Below are positions 33,601 through 43,388 of a stretch of 64,000 bases of DNA, one piece after another. This DNA is from Diadema setosum. Its lineage: Eukaryota; Echinodermata; Echinoidea; Diadematoida; Diadematidae. Made by a program: the position numbers and the translations under genes. The notes under the pieces are model-generated. The model was given only the letters and a program-made list of their open reading frames with translations. It was not told the DNA's origin and did no database searches. Location of the stretch: the NCBI GenBank assembly GCA_033980235.1, contig CM067072.1, forward strand, positions 30,851,759-30,915,758, written 5' to 3'. Within the stretch, counting starts at the first letter, position 1, and the number at the start of each line of letters is the position of its first letter.

Positions 33601-36378
33601 CATTCTCTGTAAATACCTCCCCCCCCCCCCCCCTCACTGTAGCACTGCCATTGTTTTGTGTGAATCCAATGGCACAGGTGAGCCCAGTGTCTAATGCTAA
33701 GTCGGGAGAGCTGAATGCTTGTTTTTCGACTATCCATAGCATTGGTAGAAATGAAGCATGTTTTCATGCATATTTTTCTCAAGCATGGATTATTCATATT
33801 TGATGCATAAGTTATCATACAAAAGAAGAAAATATAGATATTTAGGTTATGAACTTTGTTTTTCGAAAACGTAACGTTAAAAATCTGAAAAATTCACTGA
33901 AAGTCACCATTTGCGCGTGCAAATGAAAATTTGATAGCACCACTGTTTGTTGTTCTAACTCAATCATGCATGAACGTTGAACATTAAGATGTACATCAAA
34001 TGAAAGAAGAAAAGTTTATCTTTCCATTGTTGTATCTAAAAAAGAAAATTTATGATTTCGATAGTAAAAAGTTGCAAGGAAGCTCGGTTTCGTTTTTTCT
34101 GGGACACGCTGTATAAATTTGCATAGACATCGATGTGAAGAGTCATGTCGTTTTTGTTCTTCCATCAGATCTCTATGCCAGGCCGGTTGACCTGGTCAAG
34201 AGTGTGTACGGAGACTTCTCCCTACCCATGGACGTCCTTGGCAAAGACTACGTGGAGTGTCTCCATTGGAGGAAGGGCGCCCTCATGTACATGTATTGCA
34301 ATACGCTTTATGAGCAGACTGAGCGCTGTGAGCAGGAGCTGACCCACTTTCTAGAGGTGAGGCTGAAACCAAGAGATGTGCAGAGCTGGCAACCATTTTG
34401 TGTTTTATCATATTCAGTTTGTTGTTGTTTCTTCTGCAAGCATTAAATAAGTCTATGAGAATGAAAAATATGTTGAACTTCAGAAACTTGCTTCACCGTG
34501 TTTGATATTTAAATTTTCCGCGTGTTTAATCTGAATATAGTATTTGTCCTAAAACTATTGCATTTGTTGTGCTTTGGTAATTTTATTGGTCTAAGGGGTT
34601 TGCAGCCCTGGATAATTGTGAAAATTGTATTTTTGTGTATCAATTCAATTCAATTCATTGCAAAAATAGATACATGTATAATCTGTCCAAGTATAATATT
34701 TTGTACAGTGAATGTTATGTGCCATTTCAAGGATTGAACTGTCAAGCATTTTAGAAATTGCAGCTGCATCTTTCAGATTCAAAATGTCAGAGATTCAAGA
34801 TGTTAGCCACACAGTGTGCCTCTGAACATGGTGCCAACAAATACTTCAGTTCATAACCCCAAATTCAGCCTAAAGGCGCATTCCATTTCTCACATGCCAG
34901 TTAATTTGTGACATCTCATATACTGACTATTTGTGTCTTATCAGACTTGCTATTTTAAGTAGCGAGTATTAAGACAGATGATGTATGGATTGTGACTTTT
35001 GTTATCACACCTCTTGAGAGATAGAGCAAAATGCTAGGAAAATGCGTTTCCTGACTTCTTACAGTGTCTAGAGGAAGGCGTGAGGCATCTAGAATCCATG
35101 CTGGCCGTCAGATTGCCCGCAAACAGAGTGCAGAACGATTCCCCGTCTCTCAGCAGCGACACGTTGTCTTTGATTAAACAAGGTGAGTGATCGGCAAAGT
35201 AAATGTTTGTCATGACGACGATGTTCCGCTCAAATATTCTGGTTTCTGGCTAGCCAAGCGCGCCCCTCTCTCAGCCCGAGATGGATTTGTCCACTTGAGA
35301 TGCAGCATTTCCAACCAATTTAGGCACACTTTTATGTGGAGCACTCTTTATGAGTCTATTAAGATGAGATGTGGTTAGCACCATATATCATACATCTTCG
35401 TGGGACTAGGTGTGAAATGTCATTACCAGTATTTGGCAATTTCTTTTACTGGTTATTGCATTTCTCTCATCGTGGTTCCTGTGGCAGATATCAGAGCAAC
35501 CATACTTTTTTTATCGATGGGGAAAAGGTTGATGAATGTACACAATATCCAGTATTTTCTTGACTAAATGACTGAACACAAATGCATCCAGCTATCCACC
35601 TTTGTGTTGATCACACTGAGTATGCACGCTGTGACAGTGAAAGGAAATTTGAATGTGATCAAATATGCAGCACATCTTGGAAGATTTTAATGTCATGTTA
35701 TGCTCTTGGGAAAGGAAAAAGGAGATAGCCTGAATATTTCCTAAGTCAGAATTTCATATTGTTTAACATATATCACATTGTAGTGGTTCTCTCGACTGAT
35801 TAGGGTCTGTCAGCATACCCTGTGCTTGCTTGTTAAAAGTATTGGAAATTAATCGTGGCAAGTTCGATGATGCAATGTATTTCTTCGTGCATTTTGAAGG
35901 TCTTTTCTCAGACACGCATGTACTTGCCCTGATGTATGCTGGGGAGATGTGTTACTGGCATTACACCATGCTCACACGGAAGAGACAACAGGGCAACTCC
36001 AGCGGCCAACTTTCACCAGCAGAGAGTGCGGTGCCAAACCCGTCCCCAAGGAGTGCATCTGAAGCCCTGCGGTCCAGCTCACCGGGCGGGCACGACGTTA
36101 CAGGGGAGGCAGACCACCGGGCCTTGACCAAGTCGGCGTCGAACATGGAGATTGCCGACGTCGTCCGGCGAGGCATGGACGATGTCTGGCAGGCGAGGCA
36201 TCCCGGCAACAGGCACTCTATCCACGTCTGCGAGGGCGCCCTTCTCTTTGATGGCAAGAGCGTGGGAAGGAAGATGCTTCAAAGATACGTGGAGGTGGTC
36301 AAAGGTCCACTGAGGTTTGTCGGATGGGATTGCTCAAGGGCGGAGCAGCTACTTCAGTTACTAGGCACGCAGGGCTGA
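20589..36378 (+). CDS. RIMOC1: RIMOC1 (C5orf51)-like protein, 6 exons
   Basis: Exons 20589-20734, 23019-23070, 28242-28335, 34169-34356, 35065-35182 and 35900-36378 join in phase and encode 358 residues. Characteristic stretches are LYARPVDLVKSVYG, VLGKDYVECLHWRKGALMY (about residues 120-138), EEGVRHLESMLAVR, GLFSDTHVLALMYAGEMCYW and GRKMLQRYVEVVKGPLRF. I recognise these as the RIMOC1/UPF0600 family from memory, not from a search. The family protein binds RAB7A and the MON1-CCZ1 exchange factor and supports RAB7A stability and mitophagy. The human protein is about 290 residues; the extra length seems to be the Ser/Pro-rich insert in the last exon. It is mostly helical, with no signal peptide or membrane segment. 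The start at 20589 is the first ATG after the ETS site. Confidence 0.75.
20735..23018 (+). other. RIMOC1 intron 1
   Basis: It contains a direct duplication of about 170 bp (22132-22309 and 22632-22798). Short GC-richer sequence follows exon 1. No gene seen. Confidence 0.65.
22132..22798 (+). repeat. direct duplication within RIMOC1 intron 1
   Basis: Copy 1 (22132-22309) and copy 2 (22632-22798) share GTAAATGAGC, GTATAGTTGTACTTGT, GTCCCATTCTTTGC and TTTTTTGAG blocks in the same order. They are separated by about 320 bp. Both carry a (GTTTT)n-like tract that differs in length. Confidence 0.8.
23019..23070 (+). CDS. RIMOC1: RIMOC1 exon 2 (52 nt)
   Basis: A short exon between acceptor TTGACAG (after a strong T-rich tract) and donor GTATGC. 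It encodes TPDTDKIVRKALKDFTQ. Phase 2 in and phase 0 out both match its neighbours. Confidence 0.75.
24103..24217 (+). repeat. (CAA)n microsatellite
   Basis: About 36 near-perfect CAA units with CCA and CGT interruptions near the end. It reads as poly-Gln, poly-Leu or poly-Val frames, none of which is a gene. Confidence 0.95.
24565..24598. repeat. (TA)n microsatellite
   Basis: About 17 TA units. Confidence 0.9.
25749..25995. mobile_element. TATACGCC MITE, copy A (TTTCGCG-rich family)
   Basis: The ends TTATACGCCGAATATTTC and ATGGCGTATACAG are degenerate inverted repeats matching copy B at 31636-31879, which lies in the opposite orientation. It contains AATTTCGCGAGTCGGG and CACTCGCGAAATC. An 101-codon frame (25700-26005) covers it but is only a by-product. 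Confidence 0.75.
28177..28201 (+). repeat. 25-base C run near RIMOC1 exon 3
   Basis: An uninterrupted C tract 40 bp before the exon 3 acceptor. It may contribute to the splice-site pyrimidine tract and is a likely length-polymorphic site. Confidence 0.9.
28242..28335 (+). CDS. RIMOC1: RIMOC1 exon 3
   Basis: Acceptor GGAGACAG is followed by ILLDVTFLEENQLVEDEF and RARMNRLMG, ending before donor GTAAGC. The pyrimidine tract upstream is interrupted by CATCTTGGAG, but a 25-base C run lies 40 bp further up. Confidence 0.72.
28512..28865. mobile_element. TTAA-flanked foldback, 354 bp
   Basis: TTAA at both ends (28512-28515 and 28862-28865) encloses an almost complete palindrome. The arms start AGGGGAAGGCTAGTAACTG and remain complementary for about 160 bp with a few mismatches. 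The centre near 28670-28700 includes CGTCCCTGGTCAGTGACGG. The two mirror-image open frames come from the palindrome. Confidence 0.85.
28939..28970 (+). repeat. (GGT)n microsatellite
   Basis: About ten GGT units after a T run, followed by a separate G run at about 28985-28996. Confidence 0.9.
29179..29257. repeat. hairpin with G-run loop
   Basis: Arms CCATTGACTAACCCTTACTA to GGCTGAGG and CCTCAGCCTAGTAATGAGGG to CAATGG pair over about 28 bp. The loop is a run of about 15 G. Confidence 0.85.
29536..29570 (+). repeat. G-rich run
   Basis: Blocks of G interrupted by single A or T bases. It has quadruplex potential. Confidence 0.85.
29870..30091. mobile_element. TTTTCGCG-rich MITE
   Basis: The ends CTGAAATTTTCGCG and CGCGAAAATTTCAG are exact inverted repeats, with GTAC outside each. 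The interior repeats TTTTCGCGTGTTGTTA. The same motif vocabulary occurs in the elements at 25749, 31636, 60292 and 60636. Confidence 0.7.
31636..31879. mobile_element. TACTGTATACGCCA MITE, copy B
   Basis: The left end TACTGTATACGCCATATATT and the right end AATATTTGGCGTATACAGTA are inverted repeats that include the dinucleotide TA. Internal TTTCGCGAGT and ACTCGCGAAAT pair as well. It is homologous to copy A at 25749. Confidence 0.82.
33231..33400. repeat. palindrome with one arm tandemly duplicated
   Basis: A 50-bp unit starting CGAAGGGCTTGACCAATGAG occurs twice in tandem (33239-33288 and 33289-33338). Its perfect reverse complement occurs once (33343-33392). TTATGTAA (33231-33238) and TTACATAA (33393-33400) extend the outer arms. 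Confidence 0.93.
33617..33633 (+). repeat. poly-C run
   Basis: About 16 uninterrupted C after TACCT. Confidence 0.85.
34169..34356 (+). CDS. RIMOC1: RIMOC1 exon 4 (core)
   Basis: Acceptor CCATCAG and donor GTGAGG bound 188 nt. It encodes the most diagnostic part of the family, including DVLGKDYVECLHWRKGALMY and CNTLYEQTERCEQELTHFLE. Confidence 0.8.
34357..35899 (+). other. RIMOC1 introns 4 and 5 (around exon 5)
   Basis: Two short introns (34357-35064 and 35183-35899) on either side of exon 5. I see no repeat or regulatory signal of note. Confidence 0.6.
35065..35182 (+). CDS. RIMOC1: RIMOC1 exon 5
   Basis: Acceptor TTACAG is followed by CLEEGVRHLESMLAVRLPAN and then SDTLSLIKQ before donor GTGAGT. 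Confidence 0.8.
35900..36378 (+). CDS. RIMOC1: RIMOC1 exon 6 (terminal)
   Basis: Acceptor TTTGAAG opens the exon, which reads GLFSDTHVLALMYAGEMCYW, then a low-complexity Ser/Pro/Gly linker (GNSSGQLSPAESAVPNPSPR onward), then IHVCEGALLFDGKSVGRKML and RYVEVVKGPLRFVGWDC to TGA at 36376-36378. The linker is GC-rich and probably disordered. Confidence 0.82.
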
Positions 36379-36386
36379 GGGTGCTA

Positions 36387-36567
36387 GGACAACTACCCCC
36401 TGGACAATTACCCTAGACCTTTACCCTGACCCTAACCCTAACCCTAGTCATGATCCTAATCCTAACCCTTACCCAAATTCTTACCCCAACCCTAACCATA
36501 ACTTTTACTCTAACTCTATCACTGACCGGTATTTAGCTGGGAGGGGAGGGGAGGGGGTAATTGTCCT
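36387..36567 (-). mobile_element. GGGCAATTACCC element with telomere-like core, copy 2
   Basis: GGACAATTACCCTAGACC is followed by degenerate CCCTAA-type hexamers (about 36420-36515) and ends GGGGGTAATTGTCC. This is the reverse orientation of the copy at 9641. It begins 9-23 bp after the RIMOC1 stop codon, so it should be transcribed in the 3' UTR. Confidence 0.68.
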
Positions 36568-37237
36568 CAAGGGGGTAAGATGTAGGAATCAGAATTCTTT
36601 CATTTTCCTCAGTAAAGTAGTAACCCTCGTTGTCTAGACATGCAGCCAGAAGTATCCAGGGGATATTTCCTCAGTGTAGCTCAAAGTGAGAGTTCTTTCA
36701 TAGTAATGAGGTGACCTTGTTTGCAGGACATTATTACTGTGTAATCTCAAGGTGACTTGAAGTTGCCCCAAAAGGCATTTCCAGGGATTGATTCGTTTCC
36801 CACCGCTTAGTGTGTTTGCAGCTATTGTTAAAGTTTGCTGCATGCTATGTTGATACCAATTATCATTCTCCAGCAAAACTTTGTTAAAATTGGGGAGGGC
36901 CTTGCGCGTTTCTTTGAATACTATCAAGGCATCTAATTAGGTGGATTAGTATATTGAGTATGTCTTTTAATGTTTGTGGTTGGACAGGGTAGTCAATTCA
37001 TGGGTTTCCTAAATATTGAAACTTGAAGATTTTAAGCAATTATAATCACTTAAAACCCTGGGGGAAATGGAATTGTGAAAAGTCAATAATTACTGTAACA
37101 GCTTTGACTGTGGAGTTAGTTCAAACACGTCTATTTTATGTCATATTCTCAGTGCCATATTTTCTTGATTGCAGCTTAACATACAACTTCCTAGAAATAT
37201 GCATTTAGACTGATTGCTTTAAGACTTTAACAGTGTT

Positions 37238-37243
37238 AATAAA
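37238..37243 (+). terminator. candidate RIMOC1 polyadenylation signal
   Basis: AATAAA followed within 10 bp by GTGTGGTTG, a GT-rich downstream element, about 860 bp after the stop codon. Other AATAAA sites exist further downstream, so this is a candidate only. Confidence 0.3.
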
Positions 37244-38293
37244 AGTGTGGTTGAGAGAAAAGGTATGAGGATAAGGTAAGCAAAGTGCCAATTTGGCAAA
37301 CCTCTAAAATCTCCATACACTTGTACCTTGTGAGAAAGCTGTCCTCTGAATATTTATCATTAAAGAAACTTGTGCACATGTGTCTTGAACTAAATTCTTC
37401 AATAATTCATGAGTAGGTTTAAGAATGATGTTAAGAATGATGATACTATCATGATATTGCAAACTATTTCAGCTGATTCAAGAAGCTGTGGATGCCCCCT
37501 GACACGCACACAAGAACACAAAGAAAACGATATTGGTAATGTCAAAGTGTGAATTGGCACTTTAGTCATGGTCTTCTTACTATTCAGAGACCTCATTATC
37601 TGTCAGACGACAAGTAAAATGATTAGCAAAAATTTATAGCTATGAAATTAATCATTCCTGCCCGTCTTCTACCGGCTTGTTTACATGATAGAAGAAATCT
37701 TTGTTCCAAATCAAAACTGCCATAAACCTGGAATACTTTTCAGTGAGGTTATTTTTACTCTATGATATCAGCACGAGTGTGTAAATGCTTTGTTTTTTTT
37801 TACTGAATTTTCCCTCACAGGGATCTTAGCAATTACCTGTTAGGAGTTGAAAGTTGACAAAATAAAAAACTCATGAAATATGACATAATCACCATAGAGT
37901 AAAGAACTGATGGCAGGAATAAATATCGCTTCTCCAAGTTAGCCCTCCCTGCCCATAGAGATATTCACCTTGCTCAACATGTTTTAAAGAGACTGATATT
38001 ATGCTTTGGTCCAGTCCTGTACTGAGAAAACTTAGTACTATATATCTAAACTTTGCATGTAGTGGTTATGGGCATGCATGATTATGCAGATCAAACTGCT
38101 TTGCATGTCATCACAATATTAACCATGATGAGTTTTTACACAATGGCTGGCTTGAAGGTCAATCTATGCTTTACCTATTTGGCGCTTTTGTAGAATATAG
38201 AAGCAAAATGGGGAAAAAAAGAAGAAATGCTTTAAGAGTAAGGTAACTCACCACGGTATCAAAAGCTGTAGCGTCGCTTAAGTGTGTGCTCCG

Positions 38294-39139
38294 CCTTGAG
38301 ATGGCAAAACAATGTATGTCGAAAATTCATGAAAATTGACTTAGTCACATATTTCAGCTTGTTTTAGTGTAATCTAACTCTTGACCAAATCTTGAAATCA
38401 GAACGCATTCCGTTACTGAGATATGACGCTCCCTCCCTTTGGAAATTGTTCAAATTTTGCTAGCAAAACAATGTAAGCGGCGATACGGGCTTGCCCCTTC
38501 TCAACACACAAAGGGCATGGACTTGGCAAAACAATGTACCTACATGCGATACATTGTTTTGCGTGTTTTAGTGTAATCTAACTCTGACCAAATCTTGAAA
38601 TCAGAACGCATTCCGTTACTGAGATATGACGCTCCCTCCCTTTGAAAATTGTTCAAATTTTGCTGGCAAAACAATGTAAGCGGCGATACGGGCTTGCCCC
38701 TTCTCAACACACAAAGGGCATGGACTTGGCAAAACAATGTACCTACATGCGATACATTGTTTTGCCATCTCCATGTTAACGCATTAATAGACTGCGCGCT
38801 GCGTGCGACTGCAGAAGCGCGCGCATATTGACATTGTAATACATTATATGTGCGCCATTGATTGAGACTTACATTGTTTTGCCATATCAATGGCGATACT
38901 GTGGTTATGTTGAGATGGCAAAACAATGTATGTTTTGATTAAATGCAAATTATTATAAAAATGAAGGGTCAAGTGAGATCAATTTGCATGCACTGTATTA
39001 CTGAGGAGTGTTGGTCCTTCTAGGGTAAGATATGAAGTTTTGTGCGAAAACAGAAAAACAGCTGTGGGTTTGCAAAACTTCAAACTCGATTTACTGGAAA
39101 TGAGGTAGGACGTAGATACATTGTTTTGCCATCTCAAGG
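38294..39139. mobile_element. foldback element with ten copies of GGCAAAACAATGTA
   Basis: The two ends are a perfect 23-bp inverted repeat (38294-38316 and 39117-39139) beginning CCTTGAGATGG and ending in the 14-mer GGCAAAACAATGTA. That motif, or a one-base variant or 13-bp core, recurs at 38303, 38462, 38525, 38665, 38728 and 38917 (plus) and at 38550, 38753, 38870 and 39117 (minus). A 204-bp segment (38361-38564) is tandemly duplicated at 38565-38766. It has no transposase; the open frames on both strands are by-products. Confidence 0.85.
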
Positions 39140-40030
39140 CCGTGCTGTCCTCCTGCTCAAAGCTGAACCTTACATTCTATGGCTTGATAATACCTCATCA
39201 GTGATTTGCTTTGTTAATCTCAATGCTGATTCTCAAAGAGAAAAGTATTTTCTGTGTTATTTTTTATTGAGGTCTTATGCTCCATTTTGGGGAGCCAACT
39301 TTATACAAGTATCGGGTCAAACCACTACTACTCATGCATAGGAATAATCCAAGTTTCCTCTACATTCCTAGGGACACTACTATAGGACACTTTCGGCATT
39401 CTATGCAGTAAAGGTGACATATGTAGGTCACATAGAACGAAGGGTGGTTTTTGTTTTTTTTTAATAAGCAAATTAACCTTTGACCTTACAGTGTATATAG
39501 GTTAGTCTGATATGGATTAGTGATTGGAAATACATGATCATTTGATTACAGAGCACTCTCTAAAATGAAGTGGAAAAAATGTTGTTGATCATGACAAATG
39601 GCACACAAGGTAAGCAGGCATGATATAATTAGGGCATGCAATTTAATCGGGTAATTATGCATTGCATACATGAGCTGCAAACAGAAATTGCATGTAGTTA
39701 CTACCCATGCGCAGTGAGCCAGCCACAGGCTTGTTGGCAATACCACCATAAATGGCTACCATAGAAAATTCCAATTGAAAGTATGCAGAACTTGCAAAAA
39801 AAAAGAGTTGCTACTGTCAAACCTGTGTAATATGTTAGATGATAACTTTTGTAGCTAGAGTACGATCTATTAACCTCGAGGTTTAGAATGTGGGTTTTCA
39901 GGGGTCTTTATAAGACCCTAAACTTCTTCTCGAGAGGTTTTTAAACTTGTTGAAAGATTCAGTCTGTATGTTCCCTACCATGTCATTGATAATTTGTATA
40001 GTGTACTATGCACTGACTTTAAAAGTCATC

Positions 40031-40050
40031 TTTTTTTTTTTTTTTTTTTT
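40031..40050 (+). repeat. poly-T run
   Basis: Twenty T in a row. Confidence 0.9.
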
Positions 40051-40412
40051 CTATTTCCTGTTGGGAAGGTGGAATTTGTTGTTGTGATTGCTTTGTGTGT
40101 AAAAGGTGCAATAAGAATTATTTACTGCGAGTAATGTTGCCACCAATATTTTTTGTGCCAGTGTGTTATGGGAAGTTGAAATCATGTATGCTACTAAACG
40201 GGAAAAGCGTTTCTGACTTCTGATTGGTGCACAATACTTGCCAAGTATTTATCTCTCAATTTCAACTCCCTGACATTCCTCCCAACCTGCTAGTAGCTGA
40301 TGAGATGACCATAGAACATCTCTGTAAATGACACACTCAATATATGATGTGAAATTCACTGTCACCATGATTTGCACAATGTACTTTAAAGCTTTTCTCT
40401 TTAATCAACTTG

Positions 40413-40602
40413 TACAGTGGACTCCTGTTATAACGAAGTAGTCGGGACCTGCAGTTTTCTTTTGTTATATCGAAATTTTGTTAAAACCAAACAAGTAAAC
40501 AATAAAAAAACAAAGAGCTGGTAATGTTACGGCCTGAATTTTTTTTTCATTGTAACCGGAATTTTGTTATAACCGTGTTCGTTATAACGGGAGCGCACTG
40601 TA
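40413..40602. mobile_element. TA-flanked MITE, GTTATAACGAA ends (pogo/Tc1-like)
   Basis: TA-CAGTGGACTCCTGTTATA at the left and TTATAACGGGAGCGCACTG-TA at the right give a 23-bp inverted repeat with two mismatches and a TA target. The TTATAACGAA block is typical of pogo/Tigger-like non-autonomous copies. 190 bp, no coding capacity. Confidence 0.85.
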
Positions 40603-42737
40603 TACATTTATATTACATTGCATTGTGAATGCAGTGAAACATTATACTTGGCAGTGATGGTATTCCATGTTCAACTTTTTATTTTTACATCTGTTGTATA
40701 ATCACAAAATGTCCTGATCATCAAATGTTTTTCATCACCAAAGCCTGTGTTTGACTGATGATACAAAGTGATGTTTAATGGTACACTGGAAAGATTTATG
40801 CCAAAACAAAACAGAGCTTAGGGTTGGGTTTCTCGTATTCTACTGAAAGGGGATTGTGCAGGTTTGTTTGTCTTGTTTTCTTCTTCTTCTTCAAGGGTAA
40901 CAGCATTCATCTATGCAAATTCACACTGGATACATGATGTACAATCTCATTAAACAAGGGACTGTTGCATTTGATTGGTTACCATCTAGAATTTGAAGAT
41001 GGTCTCTGGAATATTTGAAATTTGTTAAAGCATTGGCTGGTGCATTTCATTGGAGTGTCTACAGGATCAAGATGGTTGTTTCAGAATTAATCAATTAATT
41101 CCTGTTCTTCATGTGGCACTATTAATTTTATCATTTCTGAAAATATTCCTGTGGAAATTGACATCTTATATTAATTACCCTTTGTTTCACATACTCTCAT
41201 GATATCAACAGATTTGGTTTCATATCCCTTAAAAAAAAAAAAAAAAGAAGAAAAGAATATGCCCTAGCATATACGTAGTATGGTGAATTGCCATTGGTAT
41301 CTTTATTGCATAAATCAGTATATACTACTGTACTGTGAACTTTTGATGGAAATGAATATGTTGTGGGATATTTTGCAATGTGTTGGCATATTTACTGAAA
41401 CGATGTGCAATGGTTCTTTTAATTTATTCAATAATCTGCATTTATTCCTTAGAATGCATACACAACCCTCTCTTGGATTTGACAAGGGAAGACCCGGTTT
41501 ATCCGCATCATCTACATTGACAGAAAAATATATAATCTTCCCATTCCTGTAGTCATATTTAATTTTCAGTGGATGTGGAATAGATGTGAGATTGTAACAT
41601 TTAAAGGGAAACTGTGAATGTGTGCATCATACATTATACTCTCCTATTTCCTGTGGCAAGATATACTAATCATTTAAAGTCTGGTTGTAACCCTTGTTCT
41701 CCCAGTCCGCCTTCAGTGTCCGTTTGGTTAGCTCGTCATTATAAGGGAGATATATGTTTCCTTTGTACTCATGCAAACATTTGAGAGGAAGATAAGCAAT
41801 AGCCCCGTTTGGTGTCTGGCAAATTTACTATCATCTATACCCTGTGAGTGTGTGTTACAGTGCAAGATCTGCTGCTGTGTTGTGATATGATAAATTTGTG
41901 AATATTATTTGTTTCTGTCGTAGATTCACCATTAAAGATTGATGGTGTCTGAATTCAAACCCAGGAGTCAGGAGTCTTGTGTGTGTTATTGATGACCATG
42001 AGCTCATGCAGTGTAAAATCTGTGCACCTTTTTGGTTCTGTTGCTGTGGATGTGGAATATTTTGTAGGGTGGACATTTTTGTGAACTTAGCACTGTACTA
42101 AACCAGCATGAATATACAATAAGAACAGATGAATATTTTCAGGAGGTATCAAATAATGCACAAAAACACTCTCATCTGCAAAATTATAAACAGGTGAAAT
42201 CGTTGACATTGACCCAGTGTAAAAAACTGATCACATACTGGTACACTTTACGTCTCAATGTGATCAGGTATAAATGTTCACAGTACAGTCAATCCTTCAG
42301 CCCAATACATACTTGCCAACTCTACCACTTATTTCTTTTTTTGTAATCTGTCACCAGACCAAAATGATTACCCAAATTAAGATGAAAATACAAGGAAGTG
42401 TATACTCCACCCATACCACTCTCACTCCATGAAAGCAAGCTAGCTTTAGTGTATATGACAGCAGCAGCTCAAATATTGGCATTTTTTTAGTTGTTTCAGC
42501 AATTAGATGCTTCATACTTCTCCAGATAAACCGTGTATGCACTGTATCATCAATATGACCGATAATTACCACTCACCTTGAAACTTACCACTTGTGGAAT
42601 ACAAATCAATCAATTATTAATGGGGTCAAATGTTTACTATGCATTATATCATTTCTATTTGTTCTCTCAGTCACATAATTATGTGGTGCTATCACTAAAA
42701 CTCTAATATAAATGATCTGTACCACCCCGTCTTCATA

Positions 42738-43388
42738 TCCTCGGCTGAGAACCAGAAGGGCTTTATCACAATTCTGGGAGTATTGAGTTGCTAGTATCAT
42801 GTTGTAGTATACAAATAATGGCTGCTATGAGGGTCACAGTTAAAATTATGGGCCCAAGGTGATGTGAAAACCATAACTATGCCCGAAGCAAAGCTGAGGG
42901 CATAGTTATGGTTTTCACATCGAGGGCCTACATAATTTTAACTGTGCCCCGAATATCAAGCTGTCATTATTTGTTTTATATACCGAAAATATAGATTCCT
43001 AAATATAGATACCGAAAATATAGATTCTAGTCTCTTTTACAGCACTTGTAATCAACGCTGATCGACAGCACGGCGGTCCTATCATTGTTGCTTACATATG
43101 AGTGATCTATGTGTACGGGGTTGCGACTGTCTCCAAACCTATTTACAGGGCACAGTTGATTCTATGCCCCGGGCACAGTAAATCATGATGTCATTTTGAT
43201 CAAAAATGATGCACAGCTATTTTCATGACTCCACTTTTAACCAATCAGATGAGAGGAATCTATATATGAGGTATATAAAGTGTGATCTCTTCTACATTTT
43301 ATGGACATTGTTTCCTTCTTATTTACGTCAATGTAGATTTTGATTTGTCAAGGTGATAGTGCCCTTGTGGTTCTTAGCTGATGTATAC
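42738..43388. mobile_element. GGCTGAGAACCAGAAGGGC-bounded element, copy 1
   Basis: CTCGGCTGAGAACCAGAAGG at about 42738 and its diverged complement GCCCTTGTGGTTCTTAGCTG at about 43361-43381 bracket about 650 bp. The interior includes the palindrome at 42834-42950. The ends are degraded, so the limits are approximate. Confidence 0.5.
42834..42950. repeat. palindrome, CACAGTTAAAATTATG / GATGTGAAAACC arms
   Basis: The left arm has CACAGTTAAAATTATG, then GGCCC, then GATGTGAAAACCATAAC to TATGCCC. The right arm returns GGGCATAGTTATGGTTTTC to ACATC, GGGCC and CATAATTTTAACTGTG. About 50 bp per arm, with a 13-bp loop (GAAGCAAAGCTGA). Confidence 0.9.

Larger units (their letters stand above)
28336..34168 (+). 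other. RIMOC1 intron 3
   Basis: A 5.8-kb intron with a 354-bp foldback, a G-rich hairpin, two TTTCGCG-type MITEs, a duplicated-arm palindrome and G/C runs. No exon seen. Confidence 0.65.

Noticed and set aside
35830..35899. Upstream start for a separate protein ending at 36378
   Set aside because: The segment before 35900 is intronic; the acceptor AAG at 35897-35899 joins exon 5 in phase and the upstream residues have no family match.
38540..38926. 128-codon minus-strand frame with repeated WQNNVS
   Set aside because: The repeat peptide is the translation of the GGCAAAACAATGTA motif of a non-coding element.
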